Shown here piece by piece: positions 33,845 through 43,478 of a stretch of DNA of 64,000 nucleotides. The notes beneath the pieces are model-generated. The model was not told the origin of the DNA. It saw nothing but the letters and a program-made list of their open reading frames with translations, and did no database searches. The position numbers and the translations under genes are program-made. Numbering within the stretch: the stretch's first letter is position 1; each line of letters starts with the position of its first letter. This stretch comes from Sporosarcina sp. ACRSL (GTDB taxonomy: Bacteria > Bacillota > Bacilli > Bacillales_A > Planococcaceae), in contig NZ_JAKRNT010000002.1 in NCBI RefSeq assembly GCF_022346605.1, positions 310,001 to 374,000 of the forward strand. The letters run 5' to 3'.

Positions 33845-34756
33845 TTAGGCTAATCTTTGCCTTGCATCAGACGCGCGTTTAACCGCTTGCCCGATGTAAT
33901 TTATACACAGCATCATTACTAGAATTAGTAATGCTGCAGGTAACCATGCCCACCACTTATTCTTGACTATATCGGGATTTGTCGCGAAAGAAATCAGTGT
34001 CCCAAGCGAAGGAGTACCAGCGGGCAGACCGAATCCTAAGAAGGAAAGCCCTGTCTCCAATCCGATATTATTTGCAAGCGTAAGTGTCATATTAACGATG
34101 ACGAGAGAACTCAAGTTAGGGAACATTTCAAAGAACATAATCTTCCAACCCGGTGTTCCTAACGTCTTGGAAGCATTGATATAATCTCGCTCCCTTTCAG
34201 AAATTGCCTTTGACCGGATGAGCCTTGCTTTACCGAACCAGGCGAACGCACTCATGATTAAGATGAATGTTACAACATTATAGTTTGGAACAATTACTAC
34301 GAAAACGATGATGAACATAAGTGATGGCAATACCATCAGGAATTCAAGGATACGCATGAGGACATTGTCCACAGTGCCGCCGTAATAGCCTGATATCAAA
34401 CCGTATGTCAAGCCGAACAACCCTGAAAGTACAGTTACACAAACTCCGATTGTTAAAGAGTTCCGTGTTCCGATCATCAGTTGACCAAACACGTCTCGTC
34501 CTCCGTCATCCGTACCAAGCCAATTATCCAAAGATGGTGGCTTCCAGACATTAAGGAAGTTCACTCGTGTCAATGCAGTTTGGTCAATAAACAATGGTGA
34601 TAAATAAGCTGTTAGAACGATGATCGTGAACAAAATCAACGACCCTAGTGCCATCTTATCGTTCTTTATTTCACGCCAAATCGTGCGCATAAGCGACGGA
34701 TTATTCAGTTTTTCTTGTGCAATCAGTTTCTTTTCGTCAATTATTTGATGTGTCAC
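33845..34756 (-). CDS. oppC: Oligopeptide ABC transporter permease OppC
   Basis: A 303-residue permease. A polar N-terminus is followed by KMALGSLILFTIIVLTAYLSPLF, then GTDDGGRDVFGQLMIGTRNSLTIGV, the EAA loop RDYINASKTLGTPGWKIMFFEMFPN and the end TGLSFLGFGLPAGTPSLGTLI. The start is GTG, 7 nt from GGAGGG. It lies 21 bp before oppA. Six membrane helices are expected; it forms the channel with OppB. Confidence 0.92.
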   Translation of the reverse strand: MTHQIIDEKKLIAQEKLNNPSLMRTIWREIKNDKMALGSLILFTIIVLTAYLSPLFIDQTALTRVNFLNVWKPPSLDNWLGTDDGGRDVFGQLMIGTRNSLTIGVCVTVLSGLFGLTYGLISGYYGGTVDNVLMRILEFLMVLPSLMFIIVFVVIVPNYNVVTFILIMSAFAWFGKARLIRSKAISERERDYINASKTLGTPGWKIMFFEMFPNLSSLVIVNMTLTLANNIGLETGLSFLGFGLPAGTPSLGTLISFATNPDIVKNKWWAWLPAALLILVMMLCINYIGQAVKRASDARQRLA

Positions 34757-34785
34757 TTAGTATCCCTCCTCTTCCTTCATTTCCA

Positions 34786-35754
34786 TCACTCAATACGTAT
34801 ACGTGGATCAACGATGCTTAGGATAATATCCGACAGCATTGTTCCGATAATAACGGCAGCACCAGAAATCATGACGAGTGCCGTAACGACGGTGAAATCA
34901 CGTAAATTAATTGATTGGATGAAAAGTTGTCCGAGTCCAGGATAGCTGTATATCCATTCAATAAAGACAGAACCGGAGATCAACCCGGTAATTTCGTACC
35001 CGAGGAATGCCGCAATCGGCAAAAGCGAGTTTCGCAAAATATGACGTGTATATACTTTACCTTCCGGCACACCTTTAGCGCGGGCCGTTTTTACGTAATC
35101 ATTGATTTTTTGGTCGATAATATCATTTCGTAAATATTGAACCGTACCGTATGTTGCAAGGAGCGCTGAAGACATGACCGGCAAGAATAAATGCTTCGCC
35201 TTGTCAACAACATAATCCCATGTACCCACTTCAGTTCGGATATCGACGCTTCCCCCCGATGGGAACCAGCCCAATACGAAGGCAAACACATAAAGCATCA
35301 ATAAGGCGAAAACGAATAACGGCGTCGCGAATGCGAAGTAGTTATACGTAACTATCATTTTATCCGCCCATGTATCCGTCCATCGTCCTGCGACAATGCC
35401 GAGCGGTATCGCAATTAAGTAAGTGACAACAAGTGTAAATAATGATAGAAGTACAGTGTTTTCAACACGTCCTCCTAATAGATTCGTAACTGGCTGCTGA
35501 TGCATATACGACATACCGAAGTCGCCCTGCACCGCTTTTCCGATCCATCGTCCATATTGCACGTACCATGGGTCGTTCAATCCGAATTTCTCACGGATTT
35601 TCTCTATTTGTTCAGGCGTTGCGTCCGGATTCCCTTGGAACGCCCCCGTCACCGCATCACCCGGCATCGCTTTTGCAAGCATGAAGATAATGAGACTAAG
35701 GAGGATGAGCTGCGGAATCATGATCAATGATCTACGTAAAATAAATTTAAACAT
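34786..35754 (-). CDS. oppB: Oligopeptide ABC transporter permease OppB
   Basis: A 322-residue permease starting MFKFILRRSLIMIPQLILLSLIIFMLAKAMPGDAVTGAF, the typical OppB/AppB beginning, with WYVQYGRWIGKAVQGDFGMSYMHQQPV and the EAA loop INDYVKTARAKGVPEGKVYTRHILRNSLLPIAAF. The ending SVFIEWIYSYPGLGQLFIQSINLRDF is typical. It sits between oppF and oppC with short gaps; the order D-F-B-C-A differs from oppABCDF and is nearer to the app operon, which in B. subtilis reads D-F-A-B-C. Confidence 0.92.
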   Translation of the reverse strand: MFKFILRRSLIMIPQLILLSLIIFMLAKAMPGDAVTGAFQGNPDATPEQIEKIREKFGLNDPWYVQYGRWIGKAVQGDFGMSYMHQQPVTNLLGGRVENTVLLSLFTLVVTYLIAIPLGIVAGRWTDTWADKMIVTYNYFAFATPLFVFALLMLYVFAFVLGWFPSGGSVDIRTEVGTWDYVVDKAKHLFLPVMSSALLATYGTVQYLRNDIIDQKINDYVKTARAKGVPEGKVYTRHILRNSLLPIAAFLGYEITGLISGSVFIEWIYSYPGLGQLFIQSINLRDFTVVTALVMISGAAVIIGTMLSDIILSIVDPRIRIE

Positions 35755-35769
35755 TTACATCATCCCCCT

Positions 35770-36696
35770 TTATTGCATGGCAACGGAATGTGTATCCGAT
35801 ATTTTTTTCAAATCGAACATCCGCCCATCTTTATCAAAGTAGTTATTATAGTCGGTTTGGTATTCCTGATTAATCGCTTGGCGGAGATGCATTTTCTCAA
35901 ACCGTTTTTCAGGATTCATCTCTGGAATTGCGGCAATCAAACGTTTTGTATAGACATGCTGCGGATTACTGTATATTTCATCTGCCGTCCCTTCCTCTAC
36001 AAAACGGCCACGGTACATAATGCCTATTCGGTCGCACATATGTTGGATAATACCAAGGTCATGCGAGATAAATAGATACGTCAAATTAAACTCGTCTTGG
36101 ATTTCCTGCATGAAATTCAGAACTTGCGCTTGAACGGATACGTCAAGTGCCGATACAGGCTCATCCGCAATGATCAACTTCGGATTCAATGTGAGCGCAC
36201 GCGCGATTCCGATCCGCTGGCGCTGCCCACCCGAAAATTGGTGAGGGTATTTGTAAATGGACTCAGGACTTAACCCGACTCGTGCAACCAACTCTTGCAC
36301 TCTCAGCAATTCTTCTTTCGGTGAAAGCCTTTCAAAATTGCGAAGCGGTTCTGCAATAATATTCAAGACGTTTTTCCGTACGTTCAATGAAGAATAGGGA
36401 TCTTGGAAAATCATCTGAATATCCCTTGTATATTTCCTTCTTTCCACCCTGCCCATACTGGAAAGATCCTTTCCTTCGAACAGCAACTCCCCGCTTGTCA
36501 CTTTATTTAATCCGATAATTGCACGGCCGGATGTTGTTTTGCCGCATCCCGATTCACCTACGAGTCCGTATGTTTCACCAGGTTGCAATTCAAAACTGAT
36601 GCCGTCGACGGCTCTTACATGGTCTACGACTCTTCGAAAAAAACCGCCTCGGATTGGATAGTGAACCTTTAAATCATTTACTTTCAGTAGCGACAT
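35770..36696 (-). CDS. oppF: Oligopeptide ABC transporter ATPase OppF
   Basis: A 308-residue ATPase with the opening KVNDLKVHYPIRGGFFRRVVDHVRAVDG seen in OppF. Walker A is GESGCGKTT (about 45-53), Q-loop MIFQDPYSSLNVRK, signature FSGGQRQRIGIARAL, Walker B LIIADEPVSALDVSV and H-loop LFISHDLGII. The tail NNYFDKDGRMFDLKKISDTHSV lacks the Cys cluster of YkfD. It overlaps the oppD end by 23 bp and precedes oppB by 15 bp. Confidence 0.92.
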   Translation of the reverse strand: MSLLKVNDLKVHYPIRGGFFRRVVDHVRAVDGISFELQPGETYGLVGESGCGKTTSGRAIIGLNKVTSGELLFEGKDLSSMGRVERRKYTRDIQMIFQDPYSSLNVRKNVLNIIAEPLRNFERLSPKEELLRVQELVARVGLSPESIYKYPHQFSGGQRQRIGIARALTLNPKLIIADEPVSALDVSVQAQVLNFMQEIQDEFNLTYLFISHDLGIIQHMCDRIGIMYRGRFVEEGTADEIYSNPQHVYTKRLIAAIPEMNPEKRFEKMHLRQAINQEYQTDYNNYFDKDGRMFDLKKISDTHSVAMQ

Positions 36697-37702
36697 ATTC
36701 TCTCTCTCCTACTCTGTCCTCCGGAAAGTAGAACGTTTTATAGCATGAGCATCTAACAAAATGGTTCGGTTTGGCTTCATGCATTTCCGGTATCTCCTCA
36801 TGGTCCTGTTCAGGGATCCATTCGATCCGCGGTGCGAAACGGCATCCTTTACGGTCGAGGTTCTGAATGGATGGAACGATTCCATCAATGACATGCAACT
36901 TCTCTTTTGCTTCAATATTTGAAGGGATCGAGTTCAACAAAGATCTCGTATATGGATGCAAAGGATTTTCAAACAACTCTTTGACATCCGCGATTTCAAC
37001 GACTTCTCCTGCGTACATGACGACTACGCGGTCTGCCATTTCAGCGACAACACCTAGGTCATGCGTGATCAGGATAATCCCAGTTTTCATCTGGTTTTGC
37101 AACTCTTTCATCAGATCCATGATTTGCGCTTGAATCGTAACGTCCAAAGCTGTCGTAGGCTCATCCGCTAGAAGAAGAACCGGGTCGCAAGCGAGTGCGA
37201 TGGCGATGACGACACGTTGTCTCATCCCACCCGATAATTCATGAGGATATTGCTCATAGACGCGTTGTTCGTTCTTAATACCTACCCTTCGAAGAAGTTC
37301 CAATGTACGTTTTTTCTTGTCGCTTGCGGACAACTTCATATGGTAATCCATCGGCTCCTCAATCTGCCGTCCGATTGTCGCGAGCGGATTCAACGCAGTC
37401 ATCGGGTCTTGGAAAATCATTCCGATGTCCTTCCCCCTCACTTTATCCATACGCGAGCGCGTTAGCGTCAGCAGATTTTGCCCACCAAAATTCACTTGTC
37501 CTTCAATCTTCGTGTTCTTATGGTCATGCAGGCGCATTACGGAAAGGGCCAATGCACTTTTACCACAACCTGATTCACCAACGATTGCAACAACTTCATT
37601 TTCGTGGACGGTCAAGGAAACTCCATCTACCGCAGCATAGTAGTCACCTTTTATACTGAATGACGTACGAAGATCTTTTATCTCTAAGATCGGTTTTTTC
37701 AA
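36674..37702 (-). CDS. oppD: Oligopeptide ABC transporter ATPase OppD
   Basis: About 342 residues: Walker A GESGCGKSA, Q-loop MIFQDPMTALNPLATIG, signature LSGGMRQRVVIAIAL, Walker B LLLADEPTTALDVTI, H-loop ILITHDLGVV. The C-terminus has a Cys-containing stretch (KGCRFAPRIEW; HFVRCSCYKTF). The start is taken as the TTG at 37702, 8 nt from AAGGGGG; the frame is open to a GTG at 37729 upstream of that site. It is the first gene of the opp operon behind a strong promoter. Confidence 0.9.
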   Translation of the reverse strand: MKKPILEIKDLRTSFSIKGDYYAAVDGVSLTVHENEVVAIVGESGCGKSALALSVMRLHDHKNTKIEGQVNFGGQNLLTLTRSRMDKVRGKDIGMIFQDPMTALNPLATIGRQIEEPMDYHMKLSASDKKKRTLELLRRVGIKNEQRVYEQYPHELSGGMRQRVVIAIALACDPVLLLADEPTTALDVTIQAQIMDLMKELQNQMKTGIILITHDLGVVAEMADRVVVMYAGEVVEIADVKELFENPLHPYTRSLLNSIPSNIEAKEKLHVIDGIVPSIQNLDRKGCRFAPRIEWIPEQDHEEIPEMHEAKPNHFVRCSCYKTFYFPEDRVGEREYVATESK

Positions 37703-37776
37703 CAGAACTTCCCCCTTACTAACTGACACATTGATAAATAACTAATTTTCAGATTTCATTTAAAGTTATTGAACCA

Positions 37777-37805
37777 AATATACTACACAGAATTACTCCT
37801 GACAA
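37777..37805 (-). promoter_or_regulatory. Promoter of the oppDFBCA operon
   Basis: TTGTCA (37800-37805), exactly 17 bp, TATATT (37777-37782). A half CodY-like sequence AATTTTCAGA (37744-37753) lies just downstream of the predicted start; only half of the box fits, so CodY control is a weak suggestion. Confidence 0.7.
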
Positions 37806-37874
37806 TACTGTTTTTTTAGAATATCAAAATCTTATTTTATTTCTAATATGACAAACGTGTTACAAACATTGCTA

Positions 37875-37888
37875 TGTAAGCGTTTTCG
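37875..37888. promoter_or_regulatory. cre site (CcpA-binding) upstream of opp
   Basis: TGTAAGCGTTTTCG matches the cre consensus TGWAARCGYTWNCW at 13 of 14 positions. It is about 70 bp upstream of the opp -35, a place where CcpA can activate or repress, so carbon control of peptide uptake is plausible. Confidence 0.6.
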
Positions 37889-37936
37889 CAAAAATACATA
37901 ATTAATTATTTTTTTCGTTCTTTCTTCGCGACGCAT

Positions 37937-37988
37937 AAAAAAACAGGCGAAAAAAGCCATTGCTATTGTACAACAGCTTTTTTCGCCT
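37937..37988 (-). terminator. Terminator behind the DUF4003 gene
   Basis: AGGCGAAAAAAGC and GCTTTTTTCGCCT form a 13-bp stem; T7 follows on the minus strand (A7 at 37937-37943). Confidence 0.85.
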
Positions 37989-38010
37989 AATTATGTTATT
38001 TTTTCAATGA

Positions 38011-38982
38011 TTATCCATTCGACGAGCTTGTAGAGGATGCTGCGACAGCGGCTACCGTTGCGGCCATTACTGCCTGCTGTGCCTGCAGGATCATGTCCAC
38101 TGATGCAGCTAAACTGACGCTGACCTGATCTGCACTATCCGTCAACTGGTGCATCACATGGCCTATTGCGATGGAAAGGGCCATTTCCCTATTCCACTTG
38201 AATCGTTTTGATTGCTCTAGCTGCTCCGTTAACCGGATGATTTCTTCGATCTTCCCATCCTCGACCTTGAACACCGTTAGAAACCCGATCATCGGATAAT
38301 GGACAGGTTTCGCTTTTGTCTCTTTCCGAAGCATTTGGTAAATCTCCCAAGCCCTTTTAACGAGCTGCGACTCGAAAGAGATATTGATATATGTCATGAC
38401 TTGCGATAGCCATTGGAGTTCATTGCCCGTACGGAACCCCTCTTCGTGCAGTGCATCGTAGTATGCTCGCATTGCCTGGGCATGGTCCTCTGAGTCCTCC
38501 CCTTTTTTACCAAGCAGCATTGCATATGCGTAATCGTCGTCCGATGTAAGAAAGTAATGCTTTTTTTTCATCGCATCATATAGCTGTTTCGCCCGAGTCG
38601 CCTCTTCACGAAACGTATTGGCATCATCGTCCATGAGTAGTGCGGCAAGATAGGAATGGATCGTATTCCGGAAACCAGCCTGCTTTAGCACCTGCTGCTT
38701 TTCCATGAGACGATCTGCTGCTTCATCGACCGAGTCGTCGGACTGTGTAAGAAATGCAGCCATCATCGGCAACAGATGCCCCCGCAATGGTGAAAACCAG
38801 CCCGCCCTTTCTTTCAAGGCGGCCATGGCCCGGCTGAAAATAACAGCGTCGAATTCCTTCGCTGCTGTCACATAATACGAAGTGATCGTTAATACTACGT
38901 TCTTATCAACGCTCCAACCCGCCAAGGATTTCACTTTGTCATATGTCGTTTCTACTTCCTGCCTGATCATATCCATTTGCAT
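38011..38982 (-). CDS. DUF4003-family protein
   Basis: About 323 residues, mostly helical, no signal peptide. Sequence such as MRQEV-like opening, AMAALKERAGWFSPLRGHLLPMMAAFLT and HYFLTSDDDYAYAMLLGKKGED matches DUF4003 proteins of Bacillales, whose function is unknown. The C-terminus is an Ala/Ser-rich tail (QQAVMAATVAAVAASSTSSSNG). The ATG at 38982 has AAAGGAG 9 nt upstream and is preferred over the ATG at 39018. It follows trpA by about 50 bp and could be read from the trp transcript; no separate promoter was identified. Confidence 0.75.
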   Translation of the reverse strand: MQMDMIRQEVETTYDKVKSLAGWSVDKNVVLTITSYYVTAAKEFDAVIFSRAMAALKERAGWFSPLRGHLLPMMAAFLTQSDDSVDEAADRLMEKQQVLKQAGFRNTIHSYLAALLMDDDANTFREEATRAKQLYDAMKKKHYFLTSDDDYAYAMLLGKKGEDSEDHAQAMRAYYDALHEEGFRTGNELQWLSQVMTYINISFESQLVKRAWEIYQMLRKETKAKPVHYPMIGFLTVFKVEDGKIEEIIRLTEQLEQSKRFKWNREMALSIAIGHVMHQLTDSADQVSVSLAASVDMILQAQQAVMAATVAAVAASSTSSSNG

Positions 38983-39030
38983 GCCGTACAACTCCTTTGC
39001 TATATGTACGTCATACATGCCTAAAAAGTT

Positions 39031-39828
39031 TCAATAAGAAGAATTAATAATTTTTAATTCCCCGACTTCTCCTTGCACTAAATTGCGTATTCCATCCAAC
39101 TCATTACGTTCAAAAGCTTCGACAATTGCACTTCCGACGATGACTCCGTCCGTATGGTTGCCCATCTCCTCCACTTGCGCTCGTGTCGAGATGCCAAAGC
39201 CCGCTAGAACCGGTACTGGGCTCATCTCTTTGACACGTTCTAGATGTGAAAATAGGCTCGAGTCAAACTCATTCCTTTTTCCAGTGATCCCGTTAACGGT
39301 TACCGCATACAAAAACCCTTCCGCACTTGCCGCAATATTCGCAATCCGTCGATCGGGGCTCGTCAGCGTTACGAGGGGAACCCATGCGATATCCGTCCCC
39401 TTCAGCGCTTCACGAAGCGGACCGCTTTCCTCAAGCGGCACATCCGGGATGATCAGCCCCTTAATGCCCGCTTGCCCGCATGCTTCGACAAACTCCGGGA
39501 TGCCATACGCCAATACCGGATTCAAATACGTCATAATGAGTAAAGGAACCGCCACTTCCCCTTTACATTGTCGAAGCTCTGCAAGTACTTTTCGCAGCGT
39601 CACGCCTGCCTCAAGTGCACGTGCTCCTGCCTGCTGGATCGCCTCCCCGTCCGCAACTGGGTCCGAAAACGGAATGCCGACCTCAATCGCCGTTACGCCT
39701 GCCTCCTGTAAAAAAAGCAGTTTTTCTTTCAGCGTCCCGAGCCCCCCATCGCCCGCCATCATATAAGGCACAAATGCCTTGTTCCCTCCCGCCAAGGTTG
39801 TACGAATCTGCTTCTCTAACGTTTTCAT
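39031..39828 (-). CDS. trpA: Tryptophan synthase alpha subunit
   Basis: A 265-residue TIM-barrel enzyme converting indole-3-glycerol phosphate to indole and G3P. Catalytic Glu is in [20 protein letters not shown] and the catalytic Asp in [17 protein letters not shown]; phosphate-binding Gly are in [13 protein letters not shown] and [12 protein letters not shown]. It works as a complex with TrpB. It overlaps the trpB end by four bases (ATGA). Last gene of trpEDCFBA. Confidence 0.97.
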   Translation of the reverse strand: MKTLEKQIRTTLAGGNKAFVPYMMAGDGGLGTLKEKLLFLQEAGVTAIEVGIPFSDPVADGEAIQQAGARALEAGVTLRKVLAELRQCKGEVAVPLLIMTYLNPVLAYGIPEFVEACGQAGIKGLIIPDVPLEESGPLREALKGTDIAWVPLVTLTSPDRRIANIAASAEGFLYAVTVNGITGKRNEFDSSLFSHLERVKEMSPVPVLAGFGISTRAQVEEMGNHTDGVIVGSAIVEAFERNELDGIRNLVQGEVGELKIINSSY

Positions 39829-41018
39829 TCCGCTCCACCTCCAAGCACATCACGAACTGTTTGCATGTCTTTATCGCCGCGGCCAGACAAACAGACGACG
39901 ATAATTTGCTCTTTTTCCATCGTTTTCGCAAGCTCCACAGCGTATTGGACGGCATGGGCACTTTCAAGGGCTGGGATAATTCCTTCCGTCTTCGACAATA
40001 ATTGCAGCCCTTCCAATGCACCCGCATCCGTCACGGATGTATACGTCACCCGGCCGATATGATGCAGATGACTATGCTCCGGTCCGACTGCTGGGTAATC
40101 GAGCCCTGCTGAAATCGAATGCGCCTCTTGTATAAAACCGTCCTCATCCTGCAGCACATACATATACGCCCCATGCAAGACGCCTTCCTTGCCGTCCGCA
40201 ATGGCAGCCGCATGAAAGCCTGTCGAAATGCCGCTTCCTGCCGCTTCGACACCATACAGCGCAACTCCCTCATCTTCGACAAACGGGTGGAACATGCCGA
40301 TCGCATTGCTCCCGCCCCCGATGCAAGCAACTACCGCGTCAGGCAGACGACCTTCCTTCCCGACAATTTGCCGCCGCGTCTCAACACCAATCACCCGCTG
40401 GAAATCACGGACAATTTCCGGAAACGGATGTGGCCCGAGGGCCGAACCGATAATATAATGCGTGTCTTCCACATGCGCGACCCAATAACGAAGCGCTTCA
40501 TTGACGGCATCCTTCAACGTACCGGAGCCCTTGTCGACCGACACAACTTTCGCGCCAAGCAGTTCCATCCGGAACACGTTCAGCTCCTGACGGCGGATAT
40601 CCTCCTTCCCCATGAAAACGATGCATTCCAACCCGAATAATGCACAAGCCGTCGCAGTCGCCACACCATGCTGCCCGGCGCCCGTTTCTGCCACGATTTT
40701 CTTTTTCCCCATTCGCATGGCAAGGAGTGCCTGCCCGAGGGAATTGTTTATTTTATGGGCACCCGTATGATTCAAATCTTCCCGTTTCAAGAAAATTTTT
40801 GCGCCTCCGACCTTCTCCGTCAACCGCTCCGCAAAATAGAGCGGATTTTCCCTGCCGACAAAATCACGTAAATAATAGTCCAACTCCTCTTCAAAAGCAG
40901 GGTCTGCCTTCGCCTCTCGATATGCTTCTTCCAATTCATGCAACGCCGTCATCAATGTCTCCGGCACATATTGCCCGCCGAACTTCCCATATCTACCTTT
41001 ACTCAACTCAACCGCCAT
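39825..41018 (-). CDS. trpB: Tryptophan synthase beta subunit
   Basis: A 397-residue PLP enzyme joining indole and serine. The PLP lysine is in [19 protein letters not shown]; the phosphate-binding loop is [31 protein letters not shown] opens the protein and [19 protein letters not shown] is the COMM-domain region. It is full length. It starts 1-2 nt from the trpF stop and overlaps trpA by four bases. Confidence 0.98.
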   Translation of the reverse strand: MAVELSKGRYGKFGGQYVPETLMTALHELEEAYREAKADPAFEEELDYYLRDFVGRENPLYFAERLTEKVGGAKIFLKREDLNHTGAHKINNSLGQALLAMRMGKKKIVAETGAGQHGVATATACALFGLECIVFMGKEDIRRQELNVFRMELLGAKVVSVDKGSGTLKDAVNEALRYWVAHVEDTHYIIGSALGPHPFPEIVRDFQRVIGVETRRQIVGKEGRLPDAVVACIGGGSNAIGMFHPFVEDEGVALYGVEAAGSGISTGFHAAAIADGKEGVLHGAYMYVLQDEDGFIQEAHSISAGLDYPAVGPEHSHLHHIGRVTYTSVTDAGALEGLQLLSKTEGIIPALESAHAVQYAVELAKTMEKEQIIVVCLSGRGDKDMQTVRDVLGGGAE

Positions 41019-41019
41019 C

Positions 41020-41631
41020 TCAGCTCTCCTCCTCTTTCACTGCGCGAATAAACTCGCGGATCAACGTCTCATCTTTCCTTCGATCGATTTCCACTCCGCT
41101 CGACACGTCCACCATGAACGGACGAACTTGTCGAATCGCGTCCTTGACGTTTTCCGCGTTCAGACCTCCAGCCAAAATCATCCGTTTCCGCGGCACGTCT
41201 TCCTCGACCAAGCTCCAGTCAAACACCTTCCCACTACCACCTTTAAATTCAATGCCAGGCGTATCGAATAACACATAGTCCGTCCGATAGGAACTTCCCT
41301 TTTCTACATCCTCACTACTACGCACTGATAACGCTTTAATGGAAGGAAGTCCGATTTTTCTAATAAATTCAGAAGACTCATCCCCGTGGTACTGTATGAA
41401 ATCGAGCGGCACCTCCCGGAAAGTGCGCTCTAACTCCTCCTGATCCGCATCAACAAAAACTCCTATTTTCATAACATGATCCGGAACCAATCGTGCTAGT
41501 TCCTTCGCTTCCTCAATCGCGACACGGCGTCTGCTCGGTGCAAATACAAATCCGACCGCATCCGCACCCGCTTCAACCGCAGCTTGTACGTGCTCCGGCT
41601 CCATTAATCCGCAAATCTTCACTTTCGTCAT
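41020..41631 (-). CDS. trpF: Phosphoribosylanthranilate isomerase
   Basis: A 203-residue TIM-barrel isomerase. [33 protein letters not shown] carries the catalytic Cys, YVLFDT the catalytic Asp; [17 protein letters not shown] and [11 protein letters not shown] build the phosphate site. It acts between TrpD and TrpC. It overlaps trpC by four bases at the start. Confidence 0.96.
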   Translation of the reverse strand: MTKVKICGLMEPEHVQAAVEAGADAVGFVFAPSRRRVAIEEAKELARLVPDHVMKIGVFVDADQEELERTFREVPLDFIQYHGDESSEFIRKIGLPSIKALSVRSSEDVEKGSSYRTDYVLFDTPGIEFKGGSGKVFDWSLVEEDVPRKRMILAGGLNAENVKDAIRQVRPFMVDVSSGVEIDRRKDETLIREFIRAVKEEES

Positions 41632-42419
41632 AGAGGTACACCTACTTTTGGTACTTGAAGCGAACGGAGTGAGTCTTCTACGGAAGCGCTCCGCATAAGC
41701 GATTCACCGACAAGGATCGCGCTTGCTCCTGCTACCGCCGCCCGTTTCGCATCATCCGGATTCATAATGCCACTTTCGCTAATAAATATATGGTTTTCAT
41801 TGAACGGGAAATGTTTTGCCACTTCTTCCGTCCTCGCAAGATCGACTTCGAACGTCCGCAAATCCCGGTTATTGACGCCAATTAATTTTGCATTGATGGC
41901 GAGAGCAGTTTCTAATTCTTTTGCGTCATGAATTTCAACGAGAACTTCAAGCCCTTGCGCTGTCGCATAGTTGTGAAGCCTTTCGATCGTAGAAATGTCA
42001 AGTGCCGCCACTATGAGCAAGATAACGGATGCTCCGGCTTGTTTCGCGCGGTCGATTTGAACTTCGTGGATGATGAAATCCTTGCAAAGCAATGGTGTTT
42101 GGACAGCTTCTGCAACCGCCGCCAAGTCGTCGAAGGACCCTTTGAAATAGGTCGCATCTGTCAATACGGAGATGCAAGCAGCCCCAGCTTTTTCATAGGC
42201 CTTTGCCTGCTCAACCGGATTCGCTTGACCCGCTATCAATCCTTTCGAAGGCGATGCGCGTTTCATTTCCGAAAGTACTTCCAACCGATCTGATTTCTTT
42301 AGTATTTCAAATAAAGAAGGTCGTTTTTTCATAGTTTCACATGAAACGTTCCGCTCTTCCATTAACAGTTGCTTCACTTCCAACCGCTTCGTTTGTAGAA
42401 TTTTATCTAAAATTGTCAT
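41628..42419 (-). CDS. trpC: Indole-3-glycerol phosphate synthase
   Basis: A 263-residue TIM-barrel enzyme: LSEMKRASPSKGLI contains the catalytic Lys, VLTDATYFKGSFDDL and LLCKDFIIHEVQIDRA the next ones; LIGVNNRDLRTFEVDL and FISESGIMNPDDA complete the active site. It is full length and a single-function protein, not fused to TrpF. It overlaps trpD and trpF by four bases each. Confidence 0.97.
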   Translation of the reverse strand: MTILDKILQTKRLEVKQLLMEERNVSCETMKKRPSLFEILKKSDRLEVLSEMKRASPSKGLIAGQANPVEQAKAYEKAGAACISVLTDATYFKGSFDDLAAVAEAVQTPLLCKDFIIHEVQIDRAKQAGASVILLIVAALDISTIERLHNYATAQGLEVLVEIHDAKELETALAINAKLIGVNNRDLRTFEVDLARTEEVAKHFPFNENHIFISESGIMNPDDAKRAAVAGASAILVGESLMRSASVEDSLRSLQVPKVGVPL

Positions 42420-43447
42420 CTTGCAATTGCCTCCTGTCCGATTTGTTCGCTGAATGCAACGACCGCTTCGAGCTTCTGCATCGCACTTCCCGATAGAATG
42501 CTGTCAGTTGCAAGCTCAATCCCTTCTTGAATTGAATCCGCCATCCCATTTGCAAACAGGCCTAGTCCTGCGTTGAACACGACTGTGTCAAAGCGCGGAC
42601 CCCGCTCACCGTTAAGCACAGAGCGGATCATGGCGGCGTTCTCCTCGGCGGACCCGCCGCGTATAGCTGATAGAGGAGCATATGAAAGCCCCACGTCTTC
42701 CGCGGTCAATGAGAACGGAATCAAGTCGCCTTTATCCATCAGGACAAATGAATTTTGTCCGGCAAGCGACGCTTCATCCATTCCGCCAGCTCCCGACACG
42801 ACAATCGCCCGGTCCCTGCCAAGGGTCCGCAGAACGGCAGCATATTCCATTAGGAAATCCGGCCGGTTAATGCCCGTGAATTGTGTTTCCAGCTGTAGCG
42901 GATTTGCAAGGGGTCCAACAAGATTAAAGATTGTCGGTTTCCCGATTTCACGACGTGCTTCACCGATTTTTTTCATTTTCGGATGGACAATTGGCGCGAA
43001 TAAAAATGCAATCCCTTCTTCCTTAAGCATCCGGCTCATATCTTCGGGTGTGAAACGTGAATGGATGCCGAGTGCATCAAGTGCATCTTGGCTCCCCGCG
43101 GCACTGGAAATCTTACGATTGCCGTGCTTCGCTACCTTTGCACCGGCACCCGCCATTACGAACGCCGACGTTGTACTAATATTGAACGAATTCGATCCGT
43201 CGCCTCCCGTGCCGCAATTGTCTACATAACGGGCAGTAGGAACATCCAAAGGTACTGCATGGGACGTCATTACTGATGCGATGGCCGCTACTTCTTTCGC
43301 CGTCTCCCCTTTTTTGGATAGCGCAACAAGAAACGCCGCCAGTTCATCAACATCCACGTCCTCCGAAAACATCTGATCGGCCACTTCCACCATCTCTTCG
43401 TACTGCAAATGGCGTCCGCCCTCTACTATTCTCGTATAATTTTTCAT
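42416..43447 (-). CDS. trpD: Anthranilate phosphoribosyltransferase
   Basis: A 343-residue enzyme transferring phosphoribosyl from PRPP to anthranilate. YVDNCGTGGDGSNSFNISTTSAFVMAGAGAKVAKHGNRKISS has the PRPP-binding GTGGDG and the KHGNR segment; FLFAPIVHPKMK and GKPTIFNLVGPLANP follow. It is not fused with TrpG. No trpG is present in the operon, so the glutamine amidotransferase must be shared with folate synthesis as in B. subtilis (inference). Confidence 0.97.
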   Translation of the reverse strand: MKNYTRIVEGGRHLQYEEMVEVADQMFSEDVDVDELAAFLVALSKKGETAKEVAAIASVMTSHAVPLDVPTARYVDNCGTGGDGSNSFNISTTSAFVMAGAGAKVAKHGNRKISSAAGSQDALDALGIHSRFTPEDMSRMLKEEGIAFLFAPIVHPKMKKIGEARREIGKPTIFNLVGPLANPLQLETQFTGINRPDFLMEYAAVLRTLGRDRAIVVSGAGGMDEASLAGQNSFVLMDKGDLIPFSLTAEDVGLSYAPLSAIRGGSAEENAAMIRSVLNGERGPRFDTVVFNAGLGLFANGMADSIQEGIELATDSILSGSAMQKLEAVVAFSEQIGQEAIAR

Positions 43448-43478
43448 CGCTCATCTCTCCTCTTCTATTCTTATCTTG

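Noticed and set aside
37744..37758. CodY box in the opp leader
   Set aside because: Only the left 10 of 15 positions fit the consensus; five mismatches in the right half.
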